The notes: generated by a model from the letters alone, not told the origin. Shown: positions 60,901 through 63,572, numbered from the stretch's first letter. The stretch: 64,000 nt of DNA from Lutraria lutraria (GCA_964023205.1 OZ026851.1:15541637-15605636), one strand, 5' to 3'. Translations and numbers: made by a program.

Positions 60901-63572
60901 ATTTTAATTCCATGATTATATTAGGTGTGTTGATTTAAAATTTATCTATTTATTCATATGGACTTGAAGCCATTTTTAAACAATTTCTCAGTTACATACG
61001 GCAGCTGTTTCACCCAACAAGTTTTTCTGGATTGTATTCTAACCAGTACTAACTTATCCTTCTATAAGGGACCGGCAACATCTCCTTATGTGGGAGGAAA
61101 ATAGACATTGTTGTCAAATTTTCCCAGAAAGTAGAACCAGTAGCTATTTTCCGGGAACGAACACGGATTGCCAGTTACTGTCAGCGCACAAAACTGAACT
61201 GGCACTGATTATTTATGGTCTTTCTTGTAGCATGTCTGGCTTGCGATTGTTTTTAAATTAGAAAAGAGGAAATATTTTGTCACAGCGCGGAATACCGTTT
61301 GTGAAAGCCGAAATTTAAGATTTTCATGACAGTCCTGCAGACACAGAAATTTGCGATGAATCAGTATAACATGTAGAAGTCTTATTTGGAAAGATTTTAT
61401 GTTGGATAATGTAAGTTGTTTTCTTTTGCATGAAAATTGATGTAATATGAAAAGTGCCACTACGACCAACACAAACCCTCTCAATATGGTACTCGTTTAA
61501 CAGCATACTGCGAAATACCAAAATATCAGTATACCGCAACAGCCCAAACATGAAATATGTACCACTCATGAATCTAGGATTCATGTCCTCTTTGAAGCAG
61601 TTCTGTATTCTACGTACTATGCTACCTGGTCAGACAGGCACATTAATGATATAATGAAGCTTGTGAGTGACTATGTTTACCTTCATGTTTAGAGAGTTAT
61701 AAGCTATGTCAGGGTTATGTAGAATGAGAAGAACTAGAGATATTATTCAATGTTGTAAGAATGTTTAAGTACTGTGATAGTTTAGATTTAGAAGAACAGA
61801 AAAAAGAAGAAGTCAGTAAAGCAAGATCAATGAATTAATACTTGATCAGTAGAATGACACCCGCTATACAGCCAAACTGATACGTACAGCATGAACCACA
61901 GGACCGACAGAAGCTAGGCACAGTATACCAAGTCTGACCACAGAGTGACTTATAACAACATGGGCGTCTATATGGTTTGATTTTGTCTGATCTCAACCCT
62001 TACAATGCCAACCAAAACTGCAAAGTGTTTGCCAGCAGGATGGAGCCAGAACGGCCTGCACACCCATGCAGTCTGACCTGGCTCTGTACTGCTGGGTGAC
62101 TTAATTTCTAATTTTTCATTGTGATATCCCTTAAATTGATAATGGACTGTTCCAAAATAAAAGTTGGACAAGTCCATTCAGGAAATTCAGCAGATTCAGG
62201 GTGAATATGTATGGTTTTAGCCTCTCAACCCAAGACACAAATTTGAATCTCAGTAATATCTCAAAAAATCGCCCCACCCTCCATAAATTGCTATTTCTGA
62301 GAAATGGATAAAAAATTGCTTCAATTTCACATTGCTTTCTTCAGGCAAATTATCAAAATTATCATATACATGTACATTTAATATAGTACAGATAAACAGT
62401 CAACATTTGAAATCTAATTAACTGAGAATCTAGACAATTCAAAATGAATTGCCGGTGCTTATTTCAATGTAAAATCCTAAGTCACAATTTCATTATTTCA
62501 GACCTAGCCTACATGCCGAGCTCCTGTGGTACGAAATATACATACTTCCATCAACGATATCAGCATCTTTAGGAATTTGTCGTCCTGCATACATACATCG
62601 TTGATGTATAAATATGATCAGAGGTCATACAAGAAACTTAACCATTTATAGAGACATACATAGAAACACTAATACTATCCTTAGACAATAGACTTATTTT
62701 GTGGTTCAGAAAACACCACAAATACCTACCACTTTCCGGGCTTGCCACAAAATATCAAATCATGATATTACTTTATAAGTGAAGCAAACAATTTGAAAAA
62801 GGAATAAAAAATTGGTACCAGTCTAGTTAAAGGAACTGAAATCATCATTAATAATGACTGAGATCTAATTAAAATTTTCTGTACAACAAATTTATATTTT
62901 ATAGAAATATATATTTTACTTCAAACATTGAAATAATTCATCAAAATCAGTGCCAAACAATTGATCCAAGTATACAAATTAGATTTTGGGGACCAGTCTG
63001 ATTGAAGCTTTCTGATTGGTCAGTTTCAAAATGTGACAAAATATAGACCAATCAGAAGCTTTACTTTTTAGACTGGTCTCCAATTAAGAAGGAAATTTTT
63101 GAGATCAGTCTCATTATCACAAGTCTCAAGATAAACTCAGATGTAATATGTAAATGTAAAATGCTGTAATAACAAAACTAAACAAGGAACAGGAATGATT
63201 CAAAGTATTTAATATCAAAATCAGAGAAAATTTTTATGTATTGCAAATCTAGATAAATGATATATAACATTACATTACCTGCTCGTCTAGCGATGTAGAC
63301 AGGAAGTGTTGGCTCGCTCAGATAGTTGCCGCTTTGTACTCTCACCCTAACCATGTAGTCCAAATCTGGTCTGAGGTCAGCGATGCGTACACTGGGTGCT
63401 GGGTGATTGGCGTATAATGGACGCCATGGTGCGATACCTGGTGGGCTCTGCATCTCAATCATGTAGGACACAGGTGTGGCACTATCAGGAACTTCAGCAG
63501 GTAACCATGACAAATATACAACATTCTGAGAAATGTCCTTAATTGTTGGCATCTTGGTGGAGAAGATTGGCA
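766..63572 (-). CDS. unc-89: obscurin/UNC-89-like giant muscle protein gene (partial, 34 exons, both ends outside window)
   Basis: One split gene read on the minus strand. The kinase route joins 33 exons (all listed below except 51705-54043), totalling 5397 coding nt or 1799 codons, with every junction in frame. Domain order is Fn3 x5, Fn3 x4 with linkers, Ig, Ig, kinase, linker, Ig, Fn3. Seen: alternating Fn3 core motifs (W in strand B, Y-x-F/Y-R-V-R in strand F), Ig Y-x-C motifs and a full kinase fold. Known: obscurin/UNC-89 of muscle M-lines ends in Ig-Fn3-kinase-Ig-Fn3-kinase and scaffolds myosin filaments; twitchin and titin have a single kinase with different flanking domains. Inferred: this is the mollusc orthologue, with a second kinase below position 1 and the 5' SH3/RhoGEF/Ig part above 64000. 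The run of nine or ten Fn3 before the Ig pair is longer than I know from nematode or fly UNC-89. A separate Fn3-rich gene merging in front of the kinase gene cannot be fully excluded, because a 23 kb intron separates exons 54774 and 28167. Confidence 0.75.
928..2810. other. intron inside Fn3-K
   Basis: AT-rich 1.9 kb intron. Apart from the ~38 bp tandem repeat at 1283-1437 I see only low-complexity sequence. Confidence 0.6.
1283..1437. repeat. ~38 bp tandem repeat, about four to five copies
   Basis: Unit is close to ggttcaatttttgaaagtaa followed by tataaaattt, repeated imperfectly in the Fn3-K intron. Confidence 0.75.
2811..2942 (-). CDS. unc-89: exon: N-terminal half of Fn3-K
   Basis: 132 nt. 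It encodes IPSKPGRPLVMQTSGKEAF, LTWNCPVSDGNAYILGYRVD, YRIG. The P-x-x-P-x-R-P start and LTWN...P-S-DGN...Y are closer to the classical titin/twitchin Fn3 type than the array upstream. Confidence 0.85.
3107..3249 (-). CDS. unc-89: exon: C-terminal half of Ig-3
   Basis: 143 nt. It encodes SEAEFNPETGVAKLTIVNTK, DYDSSVYKCVARTKEGRVSC, QARLYLG. It has the Y-x-C motif. It joins G|AT (Asp) to the following Fn3. Confidence 0.85.
3284..3445 (-). repeat. tRNA-headed SINE-like element
   Basis: On the minus strand it opens with a tRNA-like A box (ggtctagtggagataag), then a B box (gtgggtcgaatctc), and ends ggccgttaaataaac. That pattern is known for tRNA-derived SINEs. A related tail occurs near 9275-9360. 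The open frame across it is not a gene. Confidence 0.6.
3605..3705 (+). repeat. SINE body fragment ('gtccaggaaaactggtta')
   Basis: Contains gaatacagtccaggaaaact and an A-rich end ending ggtgttaaatc. It matches the 3' body of the SINE at 21595-21835. Reverse-strand pieces occur near 12415-12480, 28345-28400, 32740-32780 and 61010-61065. Confidence 0.6.
3713..3866 (-). CDS. unc-89: exon: N-terminal half of Ig-3
   Basis: 154 nt, with acceptor actaaacag. It encodes TGILFRDKIQPTTFRPGDDV, TFSCTVITEKKNVTPVITWY, RDEQLLTDDY. The first Cys and the strand C Trp are present. It ends in phase 2. Confidence 0.85.
3933..4103. mobile_element. MITE-like element, 'acagtcaaacctgtg' family, copy 2
   Basis: Starts tacagtcaaacctgtgaac and ends acagatttaactgta. 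Lies in the intron between the post-kinase linker and Ig-3. Confidence 0.7.
4384..4522 (-). CDS. unc-89: exon: post-kinase linker, part 2
   Basis: 139 nt. It encodes YLDDPDSQIYPIQDEGFTVR, ECRHAGAPKFSKPKIKDRSD, RDDIDS. The A-P-K-F pattern is typical of the lead into an I-set Ig. Acceptor is atcttcag and donor gtaatatt. Confidence 0.78.
4523..6359. other. intron between post-kinase linker exons
   Basis: 1.8 kb. Holds a hairpin near 5193-5250 (ggtttccgttccca against tggggatggaaacc), an inverted-repeat element at 5875-6035 and a fragment of the 236-404 repeat at 6337-6358. Short open frames here are non-coding by appearance. Confidence 0.6.
5875..6035. mobile_element. foldback (inverted-repeat) element
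   Basis: Left arm cgaaaaactcttcaaaac (5884-5901) is the reverse complement, with one mismatch, of gttttgaagagcttttcg (6013-6030). A second inner pair (tatcactta / taaagtgata) extends the stem. Confidence 0.65.
6360..6539 (-). CDS. unc-89: exon: post-kinase linker, part 1
   Basis: 180 nt, phase 0 at both ends. It encodes TEVEKVFTTVQLQSFAKIIH, YQPAVDIESGEIIFPDSDEF, YLDEDAWYQWQLQ. I recognise no fold. It continues the kinase C-terminal helix and lies in the interkinase region that obscurin/UNC-89 proteins also have. Confidence 0.8.
6942..7053 (-). CDS. unc-89: exon: kinase C-terminus
   Basis: 112 nt. It encodes KRMSLSECLSHPWLSTQSDA, KINTEKLKQFYNAEKLQ. R-M-S-x-x-E-C-L-x-H-P-W is the standard end of a CAMK-type kinase. 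It ends in phase 0 and runs into the linker. Confidence 0.87.
7260..7340 (-). repeat. tRNA-like SINE head
   Basis: On the minus strand: ggttgagtagttaaagtc (A box like) and gagtttgcatccca (B box like), about 50 bp apart. No foldable acceptor stem was checked, so a tRNA-derived SINE is preferred to a tRNA gene. Confidence 0.45.
7654..7806 (-). CDS. unc-89: exon: kinase helices G-H
   Basis: 153 nt. It encodes LSGNGPFQGSSEVEILSLMS, FDNFSKDAKDFIGRLLIRDP. The S-G-x-x-P-F and A-K-D-F-I-x-x-L-L motifs are classical for the CAMK/titin kinase group. Confidence 0.87.
8189..8368. mobile_element. MITE with 15 bp terminal inverted repeats
   Basis: Left end tacagtacaacctct and right end agaggttgtactgta are perfect inverted copies, with tctctacaac words inside. 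Length 180 bp. It lies in the intron just upstream (higher coordinates are transcribed first, so downstream in the transcript is 7806) of the kinase helix G exon. Confidence 0.75.
8402..8592 (-). CDS. unc-89: exon: kinase activation segment (DFG replaced by MGL)
   Basis: 191 nt. It encodes PGNIRMSGDDLKLMGLGYSR, then NYGSVGYASPEQITNDVVTN, ASDLWSVGVLAYLL. Where the metal-binding DFG should be, the sequence has Met-Gly-Leu (8545-8553). APE is SPE. The D-x-W-S-x-G helix F motif is normal, so the fold is kept while the chemistry is probably lost. Confidence 0.87.
8847..9059 (+). repeat. dispersed 'aagatgtgtt...gggggcataaa' element, copy 1
   Basis: Starts aacaagatgtgtt, then atgccccctc, tgacctttgaccta, gcacaggtcctgtacaggtt, and ends atcgatacgggggcataaaa. 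It ends 50 bp before the kinase exon at 9109. Confidence 0.75.
9109..9247 (-). CDS. unc-89: exon: kinase C-lobe start with HLD catalytic loop
   Basis: 139 nt. It encodes LSEPELLEKIVADGNWTETN, VAVTMKKLLTLLAELEKLRV, LHLDIK. The HRD triplet reads HLD, with the catalytic Asp retained at 9115-9117 and the following D-x-K preserved. It joins PGN of the next exon, so the K-P-x-N part of the loop is also kept. Confidence 0.87.
9881..10087 (-). CDS. unc-89: exon: kinase N-lobe (beta-3 Lys replaced by Asn)
   Basis: 207 nt. It encodes GRFGVVRRVIEMSTGRTFAA, then N-Y-M-S-F, NFFMSEFETLRMLS, LFDAFETDRSLIFVTEF. The helix C Glu is kept (SEFETL). The A-x-K lysine that binds ATP phosphates is Asn, encoded at 10024-10026. 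It belongs to the titin/MLCK/obscurin type of kinases by the flow of the N-lobe. The loss points to a pseudokinase. Confidence 0.87.
10588..10672 (-). CDS. unc-89: exon: start of protein kinase domain 1
   Basis: 85 nt. It encodes TLPATFDDVNIRSTPIEE then RYHILEEIGR, the lead-in and first strand of a kinase. The glycine-rich loop G-R-G-R-F-G-V-V is split across the junction with exon 9881-10087 and is intact. Confidence 0.85.
10673..12538. other. intron between Ig-2 and the kinase
   Basis: 1.9 kb. Contains MITE copy 3 at 10872-11043 and a SINE-body fragment near 12415-12480. Otherwise AT-rich sequence in which I see nothing. Confidence 0.6.
10872..11043. mobile_element. MITE-like element, 'acagtcaaacctgtg' family, copy 3
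   Basis: Starts tacagtcaaacctgtgaac and ends acaggcttgactgta. A G16 run (11006-11021) sits inside it. Confidence 0.7.
12539..12823 (-). CDS. unc-89: exon: complete Ig-2 domain (I-set)
   Basis: 285 nt, symmetric phase 1. It encodes PPTVLEPLQDYSVTEHEP, VKFTCRVDGFPNATVKWTKD, YTLEIPNTVETDAALYACTI, ENVAGKVVLTGRLTVEI. Both cysteines and the Trp are present. It lies directly before the kinase, as in UNC-89/obscurin. Confidence 0.88.
13339..13452 (-). CDS. unc-89: exon: C-terminal half of Ig-1
   Basis: 114 nt. It encodes DVVLEIKKVGLDTAGQYKCY, AENTSGSANKVVTFELA, with the hallmark D-x-A-G-x-Y-x-C of I-set Ig domains. The join to the upstream half is G|GG (Gly). It ends in phase 1. Confidence 0.83.
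13453..14499. other. intron inside Ig-1
   Basis: 1.0 kb holding the palindromic element at 13602-13712 and a related half-copy to about 13858. The stretch at 14285-14360 (gacagacagacagatgg, accggtagaggactaa) looks like the tail of another repeat. Confidence 0.55.
13602..13712. mobile_element. large palindromic foldback element
   Basis: Left arm tactgtggaatcatttaatt / ttcgttggggattt is mirrored by right arm aaatccccaacgaaaatt / aatgatcccacagta, with a short centre at gagccg. Nearly the whole 110 bp could fold into one hairpin. Confidence 0.8.
14500..14673 (-). CDS. unc-89: exon: N-terminal half of Ig-1 (I-set)
   Basis: 174 nt, with acceptor ttttttag. It encodes CEPEYDSTTYDTQYGIVG, NKGKIKLKVKSYPLPTVHWY, FNDNKLEFGDQYNAF. 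The strand C Trp (VHWYFN) is clear. At the usual strand B Cys position the sequence has K-L-K-V-K, so the canonical first cysteine is missing. Confidence 0.8.
15161..15304 (-). CDS. unc-89: exon: Arg/Ser-rich linker between Fn3 array and Ig pair (symmetric cassette)
   Basis: 144 nt, phase 1 at both ends. It encodes DYVPHRVRSRSSSRDSLF, GSRGRGRSSSIDYTSSRF, EDIDRSSVDRI. It is disordered-looking, with several RSxS and RxxS sites. Length and phase make it skippable in frame. Confidence 0.77.
15976..16173 (-). CDS. unc-89: exon: C-terminal half of Fn3-J
   Basis: 198 nt, with acceptor tattccag. It encodes SNVTYVIEKREPPGHVWSVV, YDVTGLNGDQDYMFRVRAKN, EFGVSEPTLPMTIYRDR. It ends in phase 1. Confidence 0.85.
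16632..16733 (-). CDS. unc-89: exon: N-terminal half of Fn3-J
   Basis: 102 nt, phase 1 at both ends. It encodes PPRMPSTRPIATNAEPD, RLTLKWSSCRTPSYVR. It is the last Fn3 before the Ig pair and kinase. Its internal intron is in phase 1, a third phase among the split Fn3 domains. Confidence 0.82.
17130..17228 (-). CDS. unc-89: exon: Ser/Arg-rich linker (symmetric cassette)
   Basis: 99 nt, phase 1 at both ends, encoding SRSSSRRSSVDRDEPNL then DGKLDVTYLENLMSG. RRSS is a classic basophilic-kinase site (inference). It shares the RSSVDR string with the linker exon at 15161-15304, which suggests the two linkers are related by duplication. Confidence 0.75.
17334..17482. mobile_element. MITE-like element, 'acagtcaaacctgtg' family, degenerate copy 4
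   Basis: Starts tacaatcaagcatgtgaac. The interior 'tggcctttattgacaggtgg' is well kept; the right end is decayed. Confidence 0.55.
17638..17800 (-). CDS. unc-89: exon: C-terminal half of Fn3-I
   Basis: 163 nt, with acceptor tctcaag, starting in phase 0. It encodes EPPSSAWKREATGL, VLEGLNPNQEYYIRVRAETE, FGPSEPTMPIIIRGK. The strong Y-Y-I-R-V-R strand F is typical of muscle Fn3 domains. It ends in phase 1. Confidence 0.83.
18299..18432 (-). CDS. unc-89: exon: N-terminal half of Fn3-I
   Basis: 134 nt, with acceptor gttttttag. It encodes PPKLPIDTPKIVTQSSDSI, WFSWLPARIPAYATQT, YVVEVK. The internal intron is in phase 0. The preceding intron is 5.4 kb and carries the 24 bp minisatellite. Confidence 0.82.
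18576..19500 (+). repeat. 'acaagagggccatgatggcc' dispersed element, long copy 1
   Basis: Starts acaagagggccatgatggcc. It has an internal block (ctaggccttgtggtttcgga, 'ggggccaattttgaccc') repeated about four times at roughly 150 bp spacing. It ends gctcaccttgagcacattcg and tggtgagctaaaaa. Confidence 0.75.
20451..21348. repeat. 24 bp minisatellite, about 37 copies
   Basis: Unit accatgataataatagtgtt followed by tttt, with mainly a/g variation in 'aatagtg' versus 'aataatg'. The period is a multiple of three and stop-free in several frames, which makes long false open frames on both strands. Intronic. Confidence 0.95.
21595..21835 (+). repeat. tRNA-headed SINE with 'gtccaggaaaactggtta' body
   Basis: The head has tggcacagtgattagtgtg (A box like) and ggtttgagtcc (B box, 21643-21653). 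The body has cagtccaggaaaactggtta, and the tail ends with aaaaatgaaatgaat. Head-body-A-rich tail order is that of tRNA-derived SINEs. Confidence 0.7.
22863..23100 (+). repeat. dispersed 'aagatgtgtt...gggggcataaa' element, copy 2 (most complete)
   Basis: Full order: aacaagatgtgttt, aatgccccctct, tgaccttgacctttgacct, gcacaggtcctgtagaggtt, gttttgattttataggcaag, cagacagacaaacag, tatcgatacgggggcataaa. The end of the element differs from classical retroposon tails. Confidence 0.8.
23883..23951 (-). CDS. unc-89: exon: short acidic linker (symmetric cassette)
   Basis: 69 nt, phase 1 at both ends, encoding ARLEDDDDEEFEREWELKYGT plus two codons. The DDDDEEFERE core is strongly acidic. Because the length is divisible by three and both phases match, skipping it would keep the frame. 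Splice sites are aaatttag and gtatg. Confidence 0.72.
24218..24389 (-). CDS. unc-89: exon: C-terminal half of Fn3-H
   Basis: 172 nt, starting in phase 0. It encodes VRCPPSFEWRELVSGV, DYIFRVRAWNEYGCSETTLP, VSLYRPQ. It ends in phase 1 and joins either the acidic linker exon at 23883 or, if that is skipped, the next Fn3 exon at 18432. Confidence 0.82.
25302..25432 (-). CDS. unc-89: exon: N-terminal half of Fn3-H
   Basis: 131 nt, with acceptor ttttacag. It encodes PPRMPIVKPDMVVIDQESV, ELMWKPAIVAES...LSYTIE. The domain's internal intron is in phase 0, unlike the phase 2 introns of Fn3-B, -E and -G. Confidence 0.82.
25517..25625 (+). repeat. 29 bp tandem repeat, four copies
   Basis: Unit aagggccataattcattttt followed by tgttgtatc. 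The word 'agggccataatt' also occurs in other dispersed repeats here (for example near 32234), so the array may have grown from such an element. Confidence 0.85.
25904..26087. mobile_element. MITE-like element, 'acagtcaaacctgtg' family, copy 5 (opposite orientation)
   Basis: Starts tacagtcaaacctgtgtcag and ends acagggttgactgta. The interior word order is inverted relative to copies 1-3. Confidence 0.7.
26455..26760 (+). repeat. dispersed repeat with 'cttcaagtgtgaccttga', copy 1
   Basis: Shares ordered words with 54210-54600: gacacagacatgtt, tttgaccttcaagtgtgacc, aggtgaacaa, and a final block (ttcagtatagcccc / ttcagcatagtcc). Confidence 0.65.
26790..27383 (+). repeat. 'acaagagggcc' dispersed element, divergent copy 2
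   Basis: Starts acaagagggccaagatggcc then gatcgctcacctga; ends ggacattcattgatcctaaa then agctcacctgatt. The internal block differs from the 18576 copy (ttaggattggtgaataaat repeated). Confidence 0.6.
27476..27669 (-). CDS. unc-89: exon: C-terminal half of Fn3-G
   Basis: 194 nt. Two AG acceptors sit side by side (gtag and gtagag). Only the upstream one, giving AG|A for Arg, keeps the frame. It encodes VEMQEEVGGIGDTDWRPVA, YTIRNISPKKDYRFRIRAEM, SDPTPPIQYYKSH. It ends in phase 1 (C|TT gives Leu). Confidence 0.82.
28047..28167 (-). CDS. unc-89: exon: N-terminal half of Fn3-G (first exon of the kinase route)
   Basis: 121 nt, with acceptor attttcag, entered in phase 1 and left in phase 2 at donor gtaaattt. 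It encodes RSSVPIARTEIWEEDPHTA, RLRWHRAYIPRYYSSTPIKY. It lies 23.5 kb downstream of the next exon upstream, or follows an undetected alternative 5' exon. Its start (TT, phase 1) matches the other Fn3 exons of the array. Confidence 0.8.
28930..29095. repeat. G-rich imperfect tandem sequence
   Basis: Three blocks of ggggggag-type runs followed by gttaagtaatgtaaacatg. The first block has a G14 run. Period is about 50-55 bp. Confidence 0.65.
29532..29640 (+). repeat. dispersed 'aagatgtgtt' element, 3'-truncated copy 3
   Basis: Matches the first half (cagatgtgtttttaaaac, atgccccctacgg, gcacaggtcctgtagaggtt) and stops after gtcatgggga. The nuclear-receptor-like core is mutated (ttttacct). Confidence 0.7.
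30637..30710 (+). repeat. tRNA-like sequence (SINE head or tRNA pseudogene)
   Basis: gcgccgtggctgagaggtaa (A box like) and gagttcaaaact (B box like) lie about 40 bp apart. The 5' and 3' ends do not obviously pair as an acceptor stem, so I do not call a functional tRNA. Confidence 0.4.
32162..32500 (+). repeat. dispersed 'aagatgtgtt' element, composite copies 4
   Basis: A 5' piece (32162-32215) is followed by 'agggccataattccggggg' sequence, then a second body (about 32330-32500) with tgaccttgacctttgacct and ttttgattttataggcaagg. Two insertions or a rearranged copy. Confidence 0.65.
34102..34742 (+). repeat. 'acaagagggccatgatggcc' dispersed element, copy 3
   Basis: Same ends as 18576-19500 (aacaagagggccatgatgac; ctggtgagctaa) but with fewer internal blocks, 641 bp. 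Shorter remnants of the family occur near 14725-14880, 29438-29480 and 55800-55850. Confidence 0.75.
37953..40074. repeat. 2.1 kb minisatellite, 24 bp unit with higher-order structure
   Basis: Basic unit is catatcacacatacaacata plus ctaa or ttaa. Variants (cataccacacatacaacaca, cacactatatatc, actatataatttttatc) recur in the same order. The 'tataatttttatc' marker appears five times, near 38303, 38621, 38833, 39124 and 39569. Confidence 0.93.
41025..41213. mobile_element. MITE, 'gtttgtttctggttac' family, copy 1
   Basis: Left end gtttgtttctggttaacc and right end catgtaaccagaaacaacta are inverted copies. Related single ends occur near 17960 and 31447. Confidence 0.6.
41304..41460. mobile_element. 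MITE-like element, 'acagtcaaacctgtg' family, copy 6 (opposite orientation)
   Basis: Starts tacagtcaaacctgtgttag and ends acaggtttgactgta: a near-perfect 15 bp terminal inverted repeat. Confidence 0.75.
42125..42207. mobile_element. foldback element
   Basis: caacgcaacagtgtcgtaact is mirrored by agttacgacggtgttgcg, with outer arms gagggt and gccctc. A compact hairpin of about 80 bp. Confidence 0.7.
43145..43230 (+). repeat. tRNA-like sequence, weak
   Basis: ggcgtagcgcagttgataac resembles a tRNA A box region and gtcagtgtgagaccactc a poor B box. Likely a decayed SINE head. Confidence 0.3.
43696..43774 (-). repeat. tRNA-like SINE head
   Basis: On the minus strand ttggcgcagttggtaaagcc matches an A box and aagtttgaacctcat a B box. 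A long insert between the boxes and no closing acceptor stem argue for a SINE head rather than a tRNA gene. Confidence 0.45.
45530..45680. repeat. ~47 bp tandem repeat, about three copies
   Basis: Unit includes gtcacaatatggagaataca and ttagtctccctttag. Single 'tccctttag' words continue on both sides from about 45440 to 46110. Confidence 0.75.
47258..47763. mobile_element. candidate DNA element with gtatacgtc ends
   Basis: Left end gtatacgtctttatttctgc and right end tattaggacgtatac are inverted. Sub-terminal 'ttggcg' words are also mirrored (cgccaa). About 506 bp, with no transposase. Confidence 0.5.
48427..48600. mobile_element. MITE, 'gtttgtttctggttac' family, copy 2
   Basis: Left end gtttgtttctggttacatg and right end gtagccagaaacaaacaaac form a ~16 bp terminal inverted repeat. 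Confidence 0.7.
51338..51343 (-). promoter_or_regulatory. candidate polyadenylation signal (AATAAA) for the terminal exon
   Basis: AATAAA on the minus strand, about 362 nt downstream of the stop at 51705. It is the first exact hexamer I found below the stop. In DNA this AT-rich the hexamer is common by chance, so use is only inferred. Confidence 0.3.
51705..54043 (-). CDS. unc-89: alternative terminal exon: Fn3-F plus long basic Ser/Arg/Pro-rich tail with stop codon
   Basis: 2339 nt, encoding 778 residues and a TAA stop at 51705-51707. The acceptor is atttcag at 54044-54050, entered in phase 1. Residues 1 to about 100 form an Fn3 (LSLKWNTVDVPAF, FVIERQTLPGYEWQPVA, DYNFRVRGVYPSGYSDPSP). The remaining ~675 residues lack any fold I recognise. 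They are rich in Ser, Arg, Pro and Lys, with many RRxS sites (RRFS, RRHS, RRSD, RRSS) and SP/TP sites. A run of ten-residue Ser-Val-Pro-Arg/Ser repeats lies near 52240-52400, a repeated VK-x-D-x-R-Y/F-S/T motif near 51868-52050, and a likely charged helix around the ERKKELMLES segment. Inferred: a disordered, phosphorylated C-terminus of a kinase-less isoform. It could instead be the true end of a separate gene. Confidence 0.85.
54210..54600 (+). repeat. dispersed repeat with 'cttcaagtgtgaccttga', copy 2
   Basis: Same word order as 26455-26760: gacacggacatgttcatgat, ttgaccttcaagtgtgacct, caggcctggttcttgtg, aggtgaacaactatgcc, ttcagcatagtcc. Lies in the intron between the terminal exon and Fn3-E. 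Confidence 0.65.
54774..54958 (-). CDS. unc-89: exon: C-terminal half of Fn3-E; shared donor for two alternative 3' routes
   Basis: 185 nt. It encodes YVIEQREIPETRWFPVASDV, KIRGLRPKSDYEFRVKAV and PSFPVSLFRRP, then a final G in phase 1 at donor gtaact. That G can pair with TT at the start of exon 51705-54043 (Val-Ile-Pro) or with TT at the start of exon 28047-28167 (Val-Arg-Ser), so both downstream routes stay in frame. This is the predicted branch point between the tail isoform and the kinase isoform. Confidence 0.85.
55025..55206. mobile_element. MITE-like element, 'acagtcaaacctgtg' family, copy 7 (opposite orientation)
   Basis: Starts acacagttcaacttgtgttag and ends cacatgtttgactgta. Lies in the intron between the two halves of Fn3-E. 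Confidence 0.65.
55446..55560 (-). CDS. unc-89: exon: N-terminal half of Fn3-E
   Basis: 115 nt. It enters in phase 1 (A|GC gives Ser) and leaves in phase 2. It encodes LPKVPIYRPQLYEVDNDTV, RLSWQPVHVPEGVSRRSI, the first strands of an Fn3. The strand B Trp is present. Confidence 0.85.
55881..56180 (-). CDS. unc-89: exon: complete Fn3 domain (Fn3-D)
   Basis: 300 nt, symmetric phase 1, with acceptor tatttag and donor gtatgtgt. It encodes FTRPVSMPEVSDF...VKLRWKPTRASPY...YTVETWEPIRREWKSVA...DHLFRVRMETENQLSEPSMPVSI. It is an uninterrupted Fn3 like its upstream neighbour. Confidence 0.85.
56337..56550 (+). repeat. dispersed 'aagatgtgtt' element, copy 5
   Basis: Starts acaagatgtgtttttaaaac and ends tcgatacaagagcatgaaag. 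The tgacctttgacct core is largely deleted (catgaccttgacatactg). Confidence 0.7.
56811..57113 (-). CDS. unc-89: exon: complete Fn3 domain (Fn3-C)
   Basis: 303 nt, symmetric phase 1, with acceptor attacag and donor gtatgt. It encodes APSLPQDEP...CRLAWRPATLPSF...YTLFVQEYPYKTWRPL...VTGLQPDKEYEFRIQAENEFGTSKP. Unlike Fn3-B, the domain is not interrupted by an intron. Confidence 0.85.
57494..57672 (-). CDS. unc-89: exon: C-terminal half of Fn3-B
   Basis: 179 nt. AG|A across the splice gives Arg, so the domain reads ...ITYR-LEAQELPDTTW... It contains the Fn3 strand E/F signature (VTGLNPKRDYAFRVRAENEFG) followed by LSDPTQP. It ends with G (phase 1) at donor gtaattc and joins TT of the next exon to give Val. 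Confidence 0.85.
57775..58634. repeat. 36 bp minisatellite, about 23 copies
   Basis: Unit cattacataaggacaggg followed by tattacataggggcgggg: two related 18 bp halves. Variants are c/t in 'gggg(c/t)gggg'. It lies in the intron between the halves of Fn3-B and is open in several frames on both strands, giving false reading frames of up to 362 codons. Confidence 0.95.
58692..58815 (-). CDS. unc-89: exon: N-terminal half of Fn3-B
   Basis: 124 nt, entered in phase 1 after an acag acceptor and left in phase 2 at donor gtatag. It encodes PPRMPQEEPYAVDI...YVKLQWRSADIPSH...PITY, the first three strands of an Fn3, with the strand B Trp. The intron that splits this domain carries the 36 bp minisatellite at 57775-58634, whose long open frames are not coding. 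Confidence 0.85.
59507..59675. mobile_element. MITE-like element, 'acagtcaaacctgtg' family, copy 8
   Basis: Starts tacagtcaaacttgtaaac and ends cactggtctgacta. The interior carries 'tggcctttat' words as in the others. Confidence 0.65.
62986..63083. mobile_element. palindromic foldback element
   Basis: ggggaccagtct and aagctttctgattggtc are mirrored by gaccaatcagaagcttta and agactggtctcc. About 98 bp, foldable into one hairpin, 200 bp below exon 63279. Confidence 0.75.
63279..63572 (-). CDS. unc-89: exon: complete Fn3 domain (Fn3-A)
   Basis: This is the most 5' exon in the window: 294 nt, phase 1 at both ends, with acceptor ttttacag and donor gtaatgt. It encodes a whole Fn3: VVYLSWLPAEVP (strand B Trp), SYMIEMQSPPG (strand C), DYMVRVRVQSGNYLSEP (strand F and the following S-E-P). 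It ends in G, which joins CA of the next exon to give Ala before PPRMP. Upstream exons lie outside the window. Confidence 0.85.

Larger units (their letters stand above)
58816..63278. other. 4.5 kb intron between Fn3-A and Fn3-B
   Basis: Contains MITE copy 8 (59507-59675), a SINE-body fragment (about 61010-61110) and a palindromic element (62986-63083). No exon was recognised. Open frames of 60-100 codons here show no domain. Confidence 0.6.

Noticed and set aside
766..63572. Titin or twitchin identity
   Set aside because: Those proteins have one kinase with Fn3 immediately before it and only Ig after it. Here two Ig precede the kinase, and a long linker, Ig and Fn3 follow, which is the obscurin/UNC-89 order.
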